Shown in pieces: positions 1 to 10,852 of a stretch of 64,000 nt of DNA (within the stretch, counting starts at the first letter, position 1; each line of letters starts with the position of its first letter). Origin of the DNA: Symsagittifera roscoffensis. Taxonomy: Eukaryota > Xenacoelomorpha > Acoela > Convolutidae. The stretch is from NCBI RefSeq assembly GCF_963678635.1, contig NC_087067.1:59506594-59570593 (forward strand), read 5' to 3'. Under the pieces are notes generated by a model. It saw nothing but the letters and a program-made list of their open reading frames with translations, was not told where the DNA came from and did no database searches. Made by a program: the position numbers and the translations under genes.

Positions 1-919
1 TCCAAAACAGGATATCGACTATCATGCTCGTAATACCAAATAGCCTAATTGTTGTGATAAACTTATTAAATGGTATTTGTTCAAATTTACCGCTTGTGCG
101 TTTTCATATCATATACATATCATATTATTGAGGTGTTTGCTCGTAATATGGCCCAATGCTTTTGACCTGAATAGGAAAAAAATTTTCTTCAGATTTGATC
201 TAACCATGCTCAATCGACCCAGCAATCTGACGGTCACGATAATATCTTGTGCAATTGGCAGTAGGAATCTGTCGTAGATGATCTTGAGTGCGTTCACTTC
301 GTATCTGGTTTCTCACTGGTTCGAGAAGTTGGATGCTCGCATGTGGGAGTGTTTTGACGAGGGGATCCCTGCATGAACTGCTGCTGCTGTTGTAGGTTCA
401 TTTGGTCCTAGTGGTGCTGCTGCTGCTCATTGACACTGTCGAATCTCATACCCTCCAAGAAAACGTCCATGTGGGAATCCAAAACAGGAATTCGACTATC
501 ATGCTCGTAATGCCAAATAGCCTAATTGTTGTGATAAACTTATTAAATAGTTTTTGTTCAAATTTACCGCTTGTGCGTTTTCATATCATATACATATCAT
601 ATTATTGAGGTTTTTGCTCGTAATATGGCCCAATGCTTTTGAACTGAATAGGAAAAAAAAAATTTTCTTCAGATTTGATCTAACCATGCTCAATCGACCC
701 AGCAATCTGACGGTCACGATAATATCTTGTGCATTTGGCAGTAGGAATCTGTCGTAGATGATCTTGAGTGCGTTCACTTTGTATCTGGTTTCTCACTGGT
801 TCGAGAATTTGGATGCTCGCATGTGGTAGTGTTGTGACGAGGGGATCCCTGCATGAACTGCTGCTGCTGTTGCAGGTTCATTTGGTCCTAGTGGTGCTGC
901 TGCTGCTCATTGACACTGT
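1..919 (+). repeat. SL-RNA tandem array, block 1 (2 units)
   Basis: Two ~478-bp units with putative leader exons starting at 41 and 518. Unit 1 reads ATTAAATG|GTATTTG at the donor, where most units read ATTAAATA|GTATTTG. The GT is kept, which helps place the exon end. The block stops at a CTG-rich stretch where a chimeric minus-strand insert begins. Confidence 0.8.
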
Positions 920-1215
920 TAGTTGTGCCAAAAATTTCACAACTGCGAGGTTCTGCCAGGTCTCCGACCTGTCCGGAACTTGTTCCACTGATGAGGAGGT
1001 TTCATTGGAATCTTGTTCGCCTCGTAAAGGCACTCCTCTCGAACTGTGGTAGTTCTTGGCCAGTATTTTTGTTTTTTTTTCTTGGGTTTTTTGCTTAGTT
1101 TCTGTTCGAGAAGTCAAGAAGTCAGCTGTTCCCTCGAGTCAGAAGTTGTTGCAAGCTGTTCCTGTTGTCTCCTCCGCGCTGCTCCAGCAAGAAGTCCAAG
1201 CTGCTCACACTCTCC
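920..1215 (-). other. Shared 3' tail segment (chimeric insert 1)
   Basis: On the minus strand this holds the tail found at the 3' end of every insert. It is an open stretch with motifs LTSRTETKQKTQEK, NYHSSRGVPLRGEQ and VPDRSETWQNLAV. Here it is preceded by a short piece from the end of the sestrin insert (SLDFLLEQRGG region, other frame), itself fused to SAM-protein sequence near 1,211-1,216 at a shared GAGAGTG. The family is unknown. Confidence 0.55.
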
Positions 1216-1674
1216 ACTTTTCGCTTTCAGGGTAACTGGAAAAGTTAATAACATTGCTGGTGTGACTCCGTCGTTTGCCAGTTCGCTTAGGACGATGTTA
1301 TAAACGTCGGCTGAGTCATCTGATTCTTGAATCGCAACTGATACTTTTTGTTCCTGGAGACAACTCTTGAAAGTCGAGGCACTATTGATGGATCCGTCTG
1401 TTTGCCAGTAATTCGGATCCATAGAAAAATAAACATTTCAGCATGTTTTAAACGGCATGTTTTAAACGGCAGCCTTTTCGGCATGTTTTAAACTGTTGAC
1501 ACTTGATAAAATTTCGGCTTTGACGATAGGAATTGTGATTCCCATCAAGTCAAGATCATTTTCTCTTAGCTGCTTGCACAGCTCGAAATCATCATAGCCG
1601 TTATCAATGAATTGCTGTGTATACTGTTTAAACCCGAGAGAGCTCAGCCATTGCTCTATTTTCATTACACTCAT
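1216..1674 (-). pseudogene. SAM-domain protein retrocopy 1, chimeric and broken
   Basis: The frame from 1674 begins MSVMKIEQWLSSLGFKQYT and covers a SAM domain, a five-helix protein-interaction module (NGYDDFELCKQ is typical of SAMD5/SASH1-like SAM domains). Near 1,450-1,490 a short segment (GGCATGTTTTAAAC) is repeated three times, which breaks the frame before the MDPNYWQTDG region resumes. The copy ends in ...LKAKSGE and is fused to sestrin-insert sequence, so the C-terminal half seen in copies 2 and 3 is missing. A leader copy lies directly upstream. It is a dead copy. Confidence 0.7.
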
Positions 1675-1684
1675 GAAAACTGTC

Positions 1685-1716
1685 TATTTAATAAGTTTAT
1701 CACAACAATTAGGCTA
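1685..1716 (-). other. SL leader sequence at 5' end of SAM retrocopy 1
   Basis: Thirty-two bases identical on the minus strand to the + strand leader exons. It is followed by GACAGTTTTC and then ATG of the SAM frame. In the SL genes the same position is followed by GTATTTG, so homology stops exactly at the predicted splice donor. Confidence 0.75.
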
Positions 1717-1914
1717 AAAGCCAATTTGGATGCTCGCATGTGGGAGTGTTGTGACGAGGGGATCCCTGCACGACCTGCTGCTGTTGTTGTAGGATCATTT
1801 GGTCCCAGTGGTGCTGCTGCTGCTCATTGACACTGTCGAATCTCATAACCTCCAAGAAAACGTCCATGTGGGAATCCAAAACAGGAATTCGACTACCATG
1901 CTCGTAATACCAAA

Positions 1915-2000
1915 TAGTCTAACTGTTGTGATAAGCTTATTAAATAGTATTTTTTTCTTCAGATTTGATCTAACCATGCTCAATCGACCCAGCAATCTGA
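1915..2000 (+). pseudogene. Degenerate SL-RNA copy lacking the stem-loops
   Basis: The leader reads TAGTCTAACTG and contains AAGCTTATT instead of AAACTTATT. Straight after the donor-like GTATT the sequence runs into the T-run and AGATTTGATCT. About 110 bp, including both internal hairpins, are missing. The exon and the 3' end remain, so a functional SL RNA is unlikely. Confidence 0.6.
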
Positions 2001-4192
2001 CGGTCTCGATAATATCTTTTGCATTTGGCAGTAGGAATCTGTCGTAGATGATCTTGAGTGCGTTCACTTCGTATCTGTCTTCTCACTGGTTCGAGAAGTT
2101 GGATGCTCGCATATGGGAGTGTTGTGACGATGTGATCCCTGCATAAACTGCTGCTGCTGTTGTATGTTCATTTGGTCCCAGTGGTGCTGCTGCTGCTCAT
2201 TGACACTGTCTAATCTCATACCCTCTAAGAAAACGTCCATGTGGGAATCCATACAGGAATTCGACTATCATGCTCGTAATACCAAATAGCCTAATTGTTG
2301 TGATAAACTTATTAAATAGTATTTGTTCAAATTTACCGCTTGTGCGTTTTCATATCATATACATATCATATTATTGAGGTTTTTGCTCGTAATATGGCAC
2401 AATGTTTTTGACCTGAATAGGAAAAAAAATTTTCTTCAGATTTGATCTAACCATGCTCAATCGACCCAGCAATCTGACGGTCACGATAATATCTTGTGCA
2501 TTTGGCAGTAGGAATCTTTCGTAGATGATCTTGAGTGCGTTCACTTCGTATTTGGTTTCTCACTGGTTCGAGAAGTTGGATGCTCGCATGTGGGAGTGTT
2601 AAGACGAGGTGATCCCTGCATGAACTGCTACTGCTGTTGTATGTTCATTTGGTCCCAGTGGTGCTGCTGCCGCTCATTGACACCGTCGAATCTCATACCC
2701 TCCAAGAAAACGTCCATGTGGGAATCCAAAACAGGAATTCGACTATCATGCTCGTAATACCAAATAGCCTAATTGTTGTGATAAACTTATTAAATAGTAT
2801 TTGTTCAAATTTACCGCTTGTGCGTTTTCATATCATATGCATATCATATTATCGAGTTTTTTGCTCGTAATATGGCCCAACGCTTTTGACCTTAATCGCA
2901 AAATTTTTTCTTCAGATTTGATCTAACTATGCTCAATCGACCCCGCAGTCTGACGGTCTCGCTAAGCTCTTGTGTATTTGGCAGTAGGAATCTCGTAGAT
3001 GATCTTGAGTGCGTTCACTTTGTATCTGGTTTCCCACTGGTTCGAGAATTTTGATGCTCGCATGTTGTAGTGTTGTGACGAGGGGATCCCTGCATGAACT
3101 GCTGCTGCTGTTGTAGGTTCATTTGGTCCTAGTGGTGGTGCTGCTGCTCATTGACACTGTCGAATCTCATACCCTCCAAGAAAACGTCCATGTGGGAATC
3201 CAAAACAGGAATTCGACTATCATGCTCGTAATACCAAATAGCCTAATTGTTGTGATAAACTTATTAAATAGTATTTGTTCAATTTTACCGCTTGTGCGTT
3301 TTCATTTATGCATATCATATTATCGAGTTTTTTGCTCGTAATATGGCCCAATGCTTTCGACCTTAATCGCAAAATTATTTCTTCTTCAGATTTGATCTAA
3401 CCATGCTCAATCGACCCCGCAGTCTGACGGTCTCGCTAAGCTCTTGTGCATTTGGCAGTAGGAATCTGTCGTAGATGATCTTGAGTGCGTTCACTTTGTA
3501 TCTGGTTTCCCACTGGTTCGAGAATTTGGATGCTCGCTTGTGGTAGTGTTGTGACGAGGGGATCCCTGCATGAACTGCTGCTGCTGTTGTAAGTTCATTT
3601 GGTCCTAGTGGTGCTGCTGCTGCTCATTGACACTGTCGAATCAAATACCCTCCAAGAAAACGTCCATGTGGGAATCCAAAACAGGAATTCGACTATCACG
3701 TTCGTAATACCAAATAGCCTAATTGTTGTGATAAACTTATTAAATAGTATTTGTTCAAATTTACCGCTTGTGCGTTTTCATATCATATACATATCATATT
3801 ATTGAGGTTTTTGCTCGTAATATGGCCCAATGCTTTTGACCTGAATAGGAAAAAAATTTTTCTTCAGATTTGATCTAACTATGCTCAATCGACCCTGCAA
3901 TCTGACGGTCTCGATAATATCTTGTGCATTTGGCAGTAGGAATTTGTCGTAGATGATCTTGAGTGCGTTCACTTCGTATCTGGTTTCTCACTGGTTCGAG
4001 AAGTTGGATGCTCGCATGTGGGAGTGTTGTGACGAGGTGATCCCTGCATGAACTGCTGCTGCTGTTGTATGTTCATTTGGTCCCAGTGGTGCTGCTGCTG
4101 CTCATTGACACTGTCGAATCTCATACCCTCCAAGAAAACGTCCATGTGGGAATCCAAAACAGGATATCGACTATCATGCTCGTAATACCAAA

Positions 4193-4354
4193 TAGCCTAA
4201 TTGTTGTGATAAACTTATTAAATAGTATTTGTTCAAATTTACCGCTTGTGCGTTTTCATATCATATACATATCATATTATTAAGGTTTTTGCTCGTAATA
4301 TGGCCCAATGCTTTTGACCTGAATAGGAAAAAAAATTTTCTTCAGATTTGATCT
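4193..4354 (+). ncRNA. Putative spliced-leader RNA gene, flavour B (representative)
   Basis: The putative leader exon is 4193-4224, followed by a GT donor at 4225-4226 (GTATTTG). CAAATA at 4189-4194 can pair with TATTTG at 4226-4231, which would hold the donor in a stem as in known SL RNAs, if the transcript starts a few bases upstream. A CGC-TTGT-GCG mini-hairpin follows, then a TATTGAG/CTCGTAATA stem. The A-run then leads into a short TTTT stretch, a weak Sm-like site, and a final AGAT-TTG-ATCT hairpin ends at 4354. The 5' end and the Sm site are inferred. The family assignment rests on structure and on the leader being found at mRNA 5' ends in this window. Confidence 0.6.
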
Positions 4355-4670
4355 AACCATGCTCAATCGACCCAGCAATCTGACGGTCACGATAATATCT
4401 TGTGCATTTGGCAGTAGGAATCTGTCGTAGATGATATTGAGTGCGTTCACTTCGTATCTGGTTTCTCACTGGTTCGAGAAGTTGGATGCTCGCATGTGGG
4501 AGTGTTGTGACGAGGTGATCCCTGAATTAACTGCTGCTGCTGTTGTATGTTCATTTGGTCCCAGTGGTGCTGCTGCTGCTCATTGACACTGTCGAATCTC
4601 ATACCCTCCAAGAAAACGTCCATGTGGGAATCCAAAACAGGAATTCGACTATCATGCTCGTAATACCAAA

Positions 4671-4830
4671 TAGCCTAATTGTTGTGATAAACTTATTAAA
4701 TAGTATTTGTTCAATTTTACCGCTTGTGCGTTTTCATATATGCATATCATATTATCGAGTTTTTTGCTCGTAATATGGCCCAATGCTTTCGACCTTAATC
4801 GCAAAATTATTTCTTCTTCAGATTTGATCT
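4671..4830 (+). ncRNA. Putative spliced-leader RNA gene, flavour A (representative)
   Basis: The exon is 4671-4702 with the donor GT at 4703-4704. CGCTTGTGCG at 4721-4730 forms a small hairpin. ATATTA-T-CGAG (4749-4759) pairs with CTCG-TAATAT (4767-4776) around a T-rich loop, a ten-pair stem with one bulged T. The flavour-B unit changes the C of CGAG to T, which gives a U-G wobble and keeps the stem. Here the Sm-like site is AAATTATTTC, slightly broken; most flavour-A units have AAAATTTTTTC. The AGATTTGATCT hairpin closes the gene. A snRNA-like upstream promoter would have to lie in the conserved 60 bp before the exon, but I recognise no element there. Confidence 0.6.
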
Positions 4831-6450
4831 AACCATGCTCAATCGACCCCGCAGTCTGACGGTCTCGCTAAGCGCTTGTGCATTTGGCAGTAGGAATCTG
4901 TCGTAGATGATCTTGAGTGCGTTCACTTTGTATCTGGTTTCCCACTGGTTCGAGAATTTGGATGCTCGCTTGTGGTAGTGTTGTGACGAGGGGATCCCTG
5001 CATGAACTGCTGCTGCTGTTGTAAGTTCATTTGGTCCTAGTGGTGCTGCTGCTGCTCATTGACACTGTCGAATCAAATACCCTCCAAGAAAACGTCCATG
5101 TGGGAATCCAAAACAGGAATTCGACTATCACGTTCGTAATACCAAATAGCTTAATTGTTGTGATAAACTTATTAAATAGTATTTGTTCAAATTTACCGCT
5201 TGTGCGTTTTCATATCATATACATATCATATTATTGAGGTTCTTGCTCGTAATATGGCCCAATGCTTTTGACCTGAATAGGAAAAAAAATTTCTTCAGAT
5301 TTGATCTAACTATGCTCAATCGACCCTGCAATCTGACGGTCTCGATAATATCTTGTGCATTTGGCAGTAGGAATTTGTCGTAGATGATCTTGAGTGCGTT
5401 CACTTCGTATCTGGTTTCTCACTGGTTCGAGAAGTTGGATGCTCGCATGTGGGAGTGTTGTGACGAGGTGATCCCTGCATGAACTGCTGCTGCTGTTGTA
5501 TGTTCATTTGGTCCCAGTGGTGCTGCTGCTGCTCATTGACACTGTCGAATCTCATACCCTCCAAGAAAACGTCCATGTGGGAATCCAAAACAGGATATGG
5601 ACTATCATGCTCGTAATACCAAATAGCCTAATTGTTGTGATAAACTTATTAAATAGTATTTGTTCAAATTTACCGCTTGTGCGTTTTCATATCATATACA
5701 TATCATATTATTGAGGTTTTTGCTCGTAATATGGCCCAATGCTTTTGACCTGAATAGGAAAAAAAATTTTCTTCAGATTTGATCTAACCATGCTCAATCG
5801 ACCCAGCAATCTGACCGTCACGATAATATCTTGTGCATTTGGCAGTAGGAATCTGTCGTAGATGATCTTGAGTGCGTTCACTTCGTATCTGGTTTCTCAC
5901 TGGTTCGAGAAGTTGGATGCTCGCATGTGGGAGTGTTGTGACGAGGGGATCCCTGCATGAACTGCTGCTGCTGTTGTAGGTTCATTTGGTCCTAGTGGTG
6001 CTGCTGCTGCTCATTGACACTGTCGAATCTCATACCCTCCAAGAAAACGTCCATGTGGGAATCCAAAACAGGAATTCGACTATCATGCTCGTAATACCAA
6101 ATAGCTAAATTGTTGTGATAAACTTATTAAACAGTATTTGTTCAAATTTACCGCTTGTGCGTTTTCATATCATATACATATCATAATATTGAGGTTTTTG
6201 CTCGTAATATGGCCCAATGCTTTTGACCTGATTAGGAAAAAAAAATTTCTTCAGATTTGATCTAACTATGCTCAATCGACCCAGCAATCTGACGGTCTCG
6301 ATAATATTTTGTGCATTTGGCAGTAGGAATCTGTCGTAGATGATCTTGAGTGCGTTCACTTCGTATCTGGTTTCTCACTGGTTCGAGAAGTTGGATGCTC
6401 GCATGTGGGAGTGTTGAGACGAGGGGATCCCTGCATGAACTGCTGCTGCG

Positions 6451-6777
6451 GTTTGTTTGTTTGTTTGTTGTTATGCCGAATGGAGCTCATAAAAGCTTCT
6501 CTTCGCCAGCATCGTAGTTCCGTATGGATCTGGACATAGGATGGCTACTCCCACGTTAGTTGTGCCAAAAATTTAGCAACTGCGAGGTTCTGCCAGGTCT
6601 CCGACCTGTCCGGAACTTCTTCCACTGATGAGGAGGTTTCATTGAAATCTTGTTCGCCTCGTAAAGGCACTCCTCTCGAGCTGTGGTAGTTCTTGGTTAG
6701 TATTTTTGCTTTTTTCTTGGGTTTTTTGCTTAGTTTCTGTTCGAGAAGTCAGCTGTTCCCTCGAGTCAGAAGTCCCC
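6451..6777 (-). other. Shared 3' tail of SAM retrocopy 2, with GTTT microsatellite
   Basis: The tail segment (TETKQKTQEK region and SETWQNLAV region on the minus strand) is followed by an open stretch (LSPDPY, REAFMSS in sister copies). It then reaches an (AAAC)n run, read as GTTTGTTTGTTT at 6451-6472 on the + strand. The microsatellite abuts the CAG/CTG tract of the repeat and marks the 3' insertion junction. Confidence 0.6.
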
Positions 6778-7640
6778 ACTGTTGATGTTGTTTTGACTTC
6801 CACTTAGGGTAGAAGTTATACAGCTCACTATGTTTTTCGGCTTTTGATAAGAGTGCATTCTACCTAGAGTCTTTGACGCAATTGGTACATTACTGTACCT
6901 AGGATCGGCTTCCAACTGATTATGCTCACTACCCCCTGTACTGCAATCAAAACTGGACATTCGTTGCTGTAATTTGGGCGTCCTTCTACTGGTAAATTGG
7001 TTACTGGCAGAATTGGCAATTTTTAAGTCAATGTTTTTACTTTCGATTCTTTTGCAGTGAACACGTTGTATGCAGTGAAGAACGTTGAGGATTTTGTCTT
7101 GTGGTATTTTTAACCTCTCTTCATAGATGTTGGCCAGATCTTGAGCACAATAGATCTCCTCCAGATCCGAGTCATTCCCACTGTCTGAGGTTTTATCCGG
7201 AGTTCTTTCTCCACTTTTCGCTTCAGGGTAACTGGAAAAGTTAATAACATTGCTGGTGTGACTCCGTCGTTTGCCAGTTCGCTTAGGACGATGTTATAAA
7301 CGTCGGCTGAGTCATCTGATTCTTGAATCGCAACTGATACTTTTTGTTCCCGGAGACAACTCTTGAAAGTTGAGGCACTATTGATGGATCCGTCTGTTTG
7401 CCAGTAATTCGGATCCATAGAAAAATAAACGTGGGCAGCATTTTCGGCATGTTTTAAACTGTTGACACTTGATAAAATTTCGGCTTTGACGATAGGAATT
7501 GTGATTCCCATCAAGTCAAGATTATTTTCTCTTAGCTGCTTGCACAGCTCGAAATCATCATAGCCGTTATCAATGAATAGCTGTGTATACTGTTTAAACC
7601 CGAGCGAGCTCAGCCATTGCTCTATTCTCATTACACTCAT
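6766..7640 (-). pseudogene. SAM-domain protein retrocopy 2, single frameshift
   Basis: This is a full-length equivalent of the open copy at 10853-11731. The frame starts at 7640 (MSVMRIEQWLSSLGF) and runs through the SAM domain and the MDPNYWQTDG region. It shifts near 7,219-7,221, where one T is missing (CTTCAGGG against CTTTCAGGG in copy 3). The downstream half resumes in another frame and ends ...NINSGDF at 6766. A 3-base loss near 6,987 removes one Arg. There are no introns, and the leader is directly upstream. It is non-functional as read, unless the indel is an assembly error. Confidence 0.75.
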
Positions 7641-7650
7641 GAAAACTGTC

Positions 7651-7682
7651 TATTTAATAAGTTTATCACAACAATTAGGCTA
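7651..7682 (-). other. SL leader sequence at 5' end of SAM retrocopy 2
   Basis: Same 32-base match and same junction as at 1685-1716: leader, GACAGTTTTC, ATG. Upstream on the minus strand lies GGCTTT and then Gln-rich spacer sequence, not SL-gene flank. Confidence 0.75.
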
Positions 7683-7692
7683 AAAGCCAATT

Positions 7693-10530
7693 TGGATGCT
7701 CGCATGTGGGAGTGTTGTGACGAGGGGGATCCCTGCATGAAATGCTGCTGTTGTTGTAGGTTCATTTGGTCCCATCATGCTCGTAATACCAAATAGCCTA
7801 ATTGTTGTGATAAACTTTTTAAATAGTATTTGTTCAAATTTATCACTTGTGCGTTTTCATATATGCATATCATATTATCGAGTTTTTTTGCTCGTAATAT
7901 GGCCCAATGCTTTCGACCTTAATCGCAAAATTTTTTCTTCTTCAGATTTGATCTAACCATGCTCAATCGACACCGCAGTCTGACGGTCTCGCTAAGCTCT
8001 TGTGCATTTGGCAGTAGGAATCTGTCGTAGATGATCTTGAGTGCGTTCACTTTGTATCTGATTTCCCACTGGTTCGAGAATTTGGATGCTCGCATGTGGT
8101 AGTGTTGTGACGAGAAGATCCCTGCATGAACTGCTGCTGCTGTTGTAAGTTCATTTGGTCCTAGTGGTGCTGCTGCTGCTCATTGACACTGTCTAATTAA
8201 ATACCCTCCAAGAAAACGTCCATGTGGAATCCAAAACAGGAATTCGACTATCACGTTCGTAATACCAAATAGCCTAATTGTTGTGATAAACTTGTTAAAT
8301 AGTATTTGTTCAAATTTACCGCTTGTGCGTTTTCATATCATATACATATCATTTTATTGAGGATTTTGCTCGTAATATGGCCCAATGCTTTTGACCTGAA
8401 TAGGAAAAAAAAAATTTCTTCAGATTTGATCTAACTATGCTCAATCGACCCTGCAATCTGACGGTCTCGATAATATCTTGTGCATTTGGCAGTAGGAATT
8501 TGTCGTAGATGATCTTGAGTGCGTTCACTTCGTATCTGGTTTCTCACTGGTTCGAGAAGTTGGATGCTTGCATGTGGGAGTGTTGTGACGAGGTGATCCC
8601 TGCATGAACTGCTGCTGCTGTTGTATGTTCATTTGGTCCCAGTGGTGCTGCTGCTGCTCATTGACACTGTCGAATCTTATACCCTCCAAGAAAACGTCCA
8701 TGTGGGAATCCAAAACAGGATATCGACTATCATGCTCGTAATACCAAATAGCCTAATTGTTGTGATAAACTTTTTAAATAGTATTTGTTCAAATTTATCG
8801 CTTGTGCGTTTTCATATATGCATATCATATTATCGAGTTTTTTTTGCTCGTAATATGGCCCAATGCTTTCGACCTTAATCGCAAAATTTTTTCTTCTTCA
8901 GATTTGATCTAACCATGCTCAATCGACACCGCAGTCTGACGGTCTCGCTAAGCTCTTGTGCATTTGGCAGTAGGAATCTGTCGTAGATGATCTTGAGTGC
9001 GTTCACTTTGTATCTGATTTCCCACTGGTTCGAGAATTTGGATGCTCGCATGTGGTAGTGTTGTGACGAGAAGATCCCTGCATGAACTGCTGCTGCTGTT
9101 GTAAGTTCATTTGGTCCTAGTGGTGCTGCTGCTGCTCATTGACACTGTCTAATTAAATACCCTCCAAGAAAACGTCCATGTGGAATCCAAAACAGGAATT
9201 CGACTATCACGTTCGTAATACCAAATAGCCTAATTGTTGTGATAAACTTGTTAAATAGTATTTGTTCAAATTTACCGCTTGTGCGTTTTCATATCATATA
9301 CATATCATTTTATTGAGGATTTTGCTCGTAATATGGCCCAATGCTTTTGACCTGAATAGGAAAAAAAAATTTTCTTCAGATTTGATCTAACTATGCTCAA
9401 TCGACCCTGCAATCTGACGGTCTCGATAATATCTTGTGCATTTGGCAGTAGGAATTTGTCGTAGATGATCTTGAGTGCGTTCACTTCGTATCTGGTTTCT
9501 CACTGGTTCGAGAAGTTGGATGCTTGCATGTGGGAGTGTTGTGACGAGGTGATCCCTGCATGAACTGCTGCTGCTGTTGTATGTTCATTTGGTCCCAGTG
9601 GTGCTGCTGCTGCTCATTGACACTGTCGAATCTTATACCCTCCAAGAAAACGTCCATGTGGGAATCCAAAACAGGATATCGACTATCATGCTCGTAATAC
9701 CAAATAGCCTAATTGTTGTGATAAACTTATTAAATAGTATTTGTTCAAATTTACCGCTTGTGCGTTTTCATATCATATACATATCATATTATTGAGGTTT
9801 TTGCTCGTAATATGGCCCAATGCTTTTGACCTGGATAGGAAAAAAAATTTTCTTCAGATTTGATCTAACCATGCTCAATCGACCCAGCAATCTGACGGCC
9901 ACGATAATATCTTGTGCATTTGGCAGTAGGAATCTGTCGTAGATGATCTTGAGTGCGTTCACTTCGTATCTGGGTTCTCACTGGTTCGAGAAGTTGGATG
10001 CTCGCATGTGGGAGTGTTGTGACGAGGGGATCCCTGCATGAACTGCTGCTGCTGTTGTAGGTTCATTTGGTCCTAATGGTGCTGCTGCTGCTCATTGACA
10101 CTGTCTAATTAAATAACCTCCAAGAAAACGTCCATGTGGGATTCCAAAACAGGAATTCGACTATCACGTTCGTAATACCAAATAGCCTAATTGTTGTGAT
10201 AAACTTATTAAATAGTATTTGTTCAAATTTACCGCTTGTGCGTTTTCATATCATATACATATCATATTATTGAGGTTTTTGCTCGTAATGTGGCCCAATG
10301 CTTTTGACCTGAATAGGAAAAAAAAATTCTTCAGATTTGATCTAACTATGCTCAATCGACCCAGCAATCTGACGGTCTCGATAATATTTTGTGCATTTGG
10401 CAGTAGGAATATGTCGTAGATGATCTTGAGTGCGTTCACTTCGTATCTGGTTTCTCACTGGTTCGAGAAGTTGGATGCTCGCATGTGGGAGTGTTGAGAC
10501 GAGGGGATCCCTGCATGAACTGCTGCTGCT
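7693..10530 (+). repeat. SL-RNA tandem array, block 3 (6 units)
   Basis: Leader exons start at 7794, 8270, 8749, 9226, 9705 and 10183. A two-unit segment is duplicated with a 956-bp shift (8525 against 9481), giving nearly identical neighbours. The first unit is shortened: CATTTGGTCCC joins directly to ATCATGCTCG, removing the CTG-rich part of the spacer. Confidence 0.85.
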
Positions 10531-10852
10531 GTTTGTTTGTTTGTTTGTTGTTTGTTGTTATGCCGAATGGAGCTCATAAAAGCTTCTCTTCGCCAGCATC
10601 GTAGTTCCGTATGGATCTGGAGATAGGATGGCTAGTCCCACGTTAGTTGTGCCAAAAATTTAGCAACTGCGAGGTTCTGCCAGGTCTCCGACCTGTCCGG
10701 AACTTCTTCCACTGATGAGGAGGTTTCATTGAAATCTTGTTCGCCTCGTAAAGGCACTCCTCTCGAGCTGTGGTAGATCTTGGTTAGTATTTTTGCTTTT
10801 TTCTTGGGTTTTTTGCTTAGTTTCTGTTCGAGAAGTCAGCTGTTCCCTCGAG
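10531..10852 (-). other. Shared 3' tail of SAM retrocopy 3, with GTTT microsatellite
   Basis: Same foreign tail as in the sestrin inserts, starting at the ACTTCTGACTCGAGGG boundary that also supplies the SAM frame's stop codon. It ends at a GTTT run (10531-10559) against the repeat's CTG tract. Because two unrelated mRNAs share this tail from nearly the same base, it cannot be either gene's own 3' end. Confidence 0.6.

Larger units (their letters stand above)
1728..6450 (+). repeat. SL-RNA tandem array, block 2 (10 units)
   Basis: Leader exons start at 1915, 2287, 2765, 3239, 3715, 4193, 4671, 5147, 5624 and 6102. Both unit flavours occur: one with TATCGAG and CGCAAAATT before the T-run, the other with TATTGAG and an A-run before the T-run. 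A three-unit block is duplicated with a shift of about 1,432 bp (compare 3599 with 5031, and 4065 with 5496). The leader at 5147 reads TAGCTTAATTG and the one at 6102 reads TAGCTAAATTG. Confidence 0.85.

Noticed and set aside
402-608. Recurrent + strand frames of 62-132 residues rich in Leu/Val (LVLVVLLLLIDTVES...), resembling signal peptides or membrane proteins, in most repeat units.
   Set aside because: They arise from CTG tracts and the SL exon read in one frame, carry the non-coding hairpins, and end at unrelated positions. They are shadows of the opposite-strand Gln-rich frame.
6451-6472. GTTT microsatellite as a poly(A) tail or mobile-element terminus.
   Set aside because: The run is a four-base repeat adjoining a CTG tract, with no element-encoded protein or terminal repeat nearby. 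It marks a junction but not a known element.
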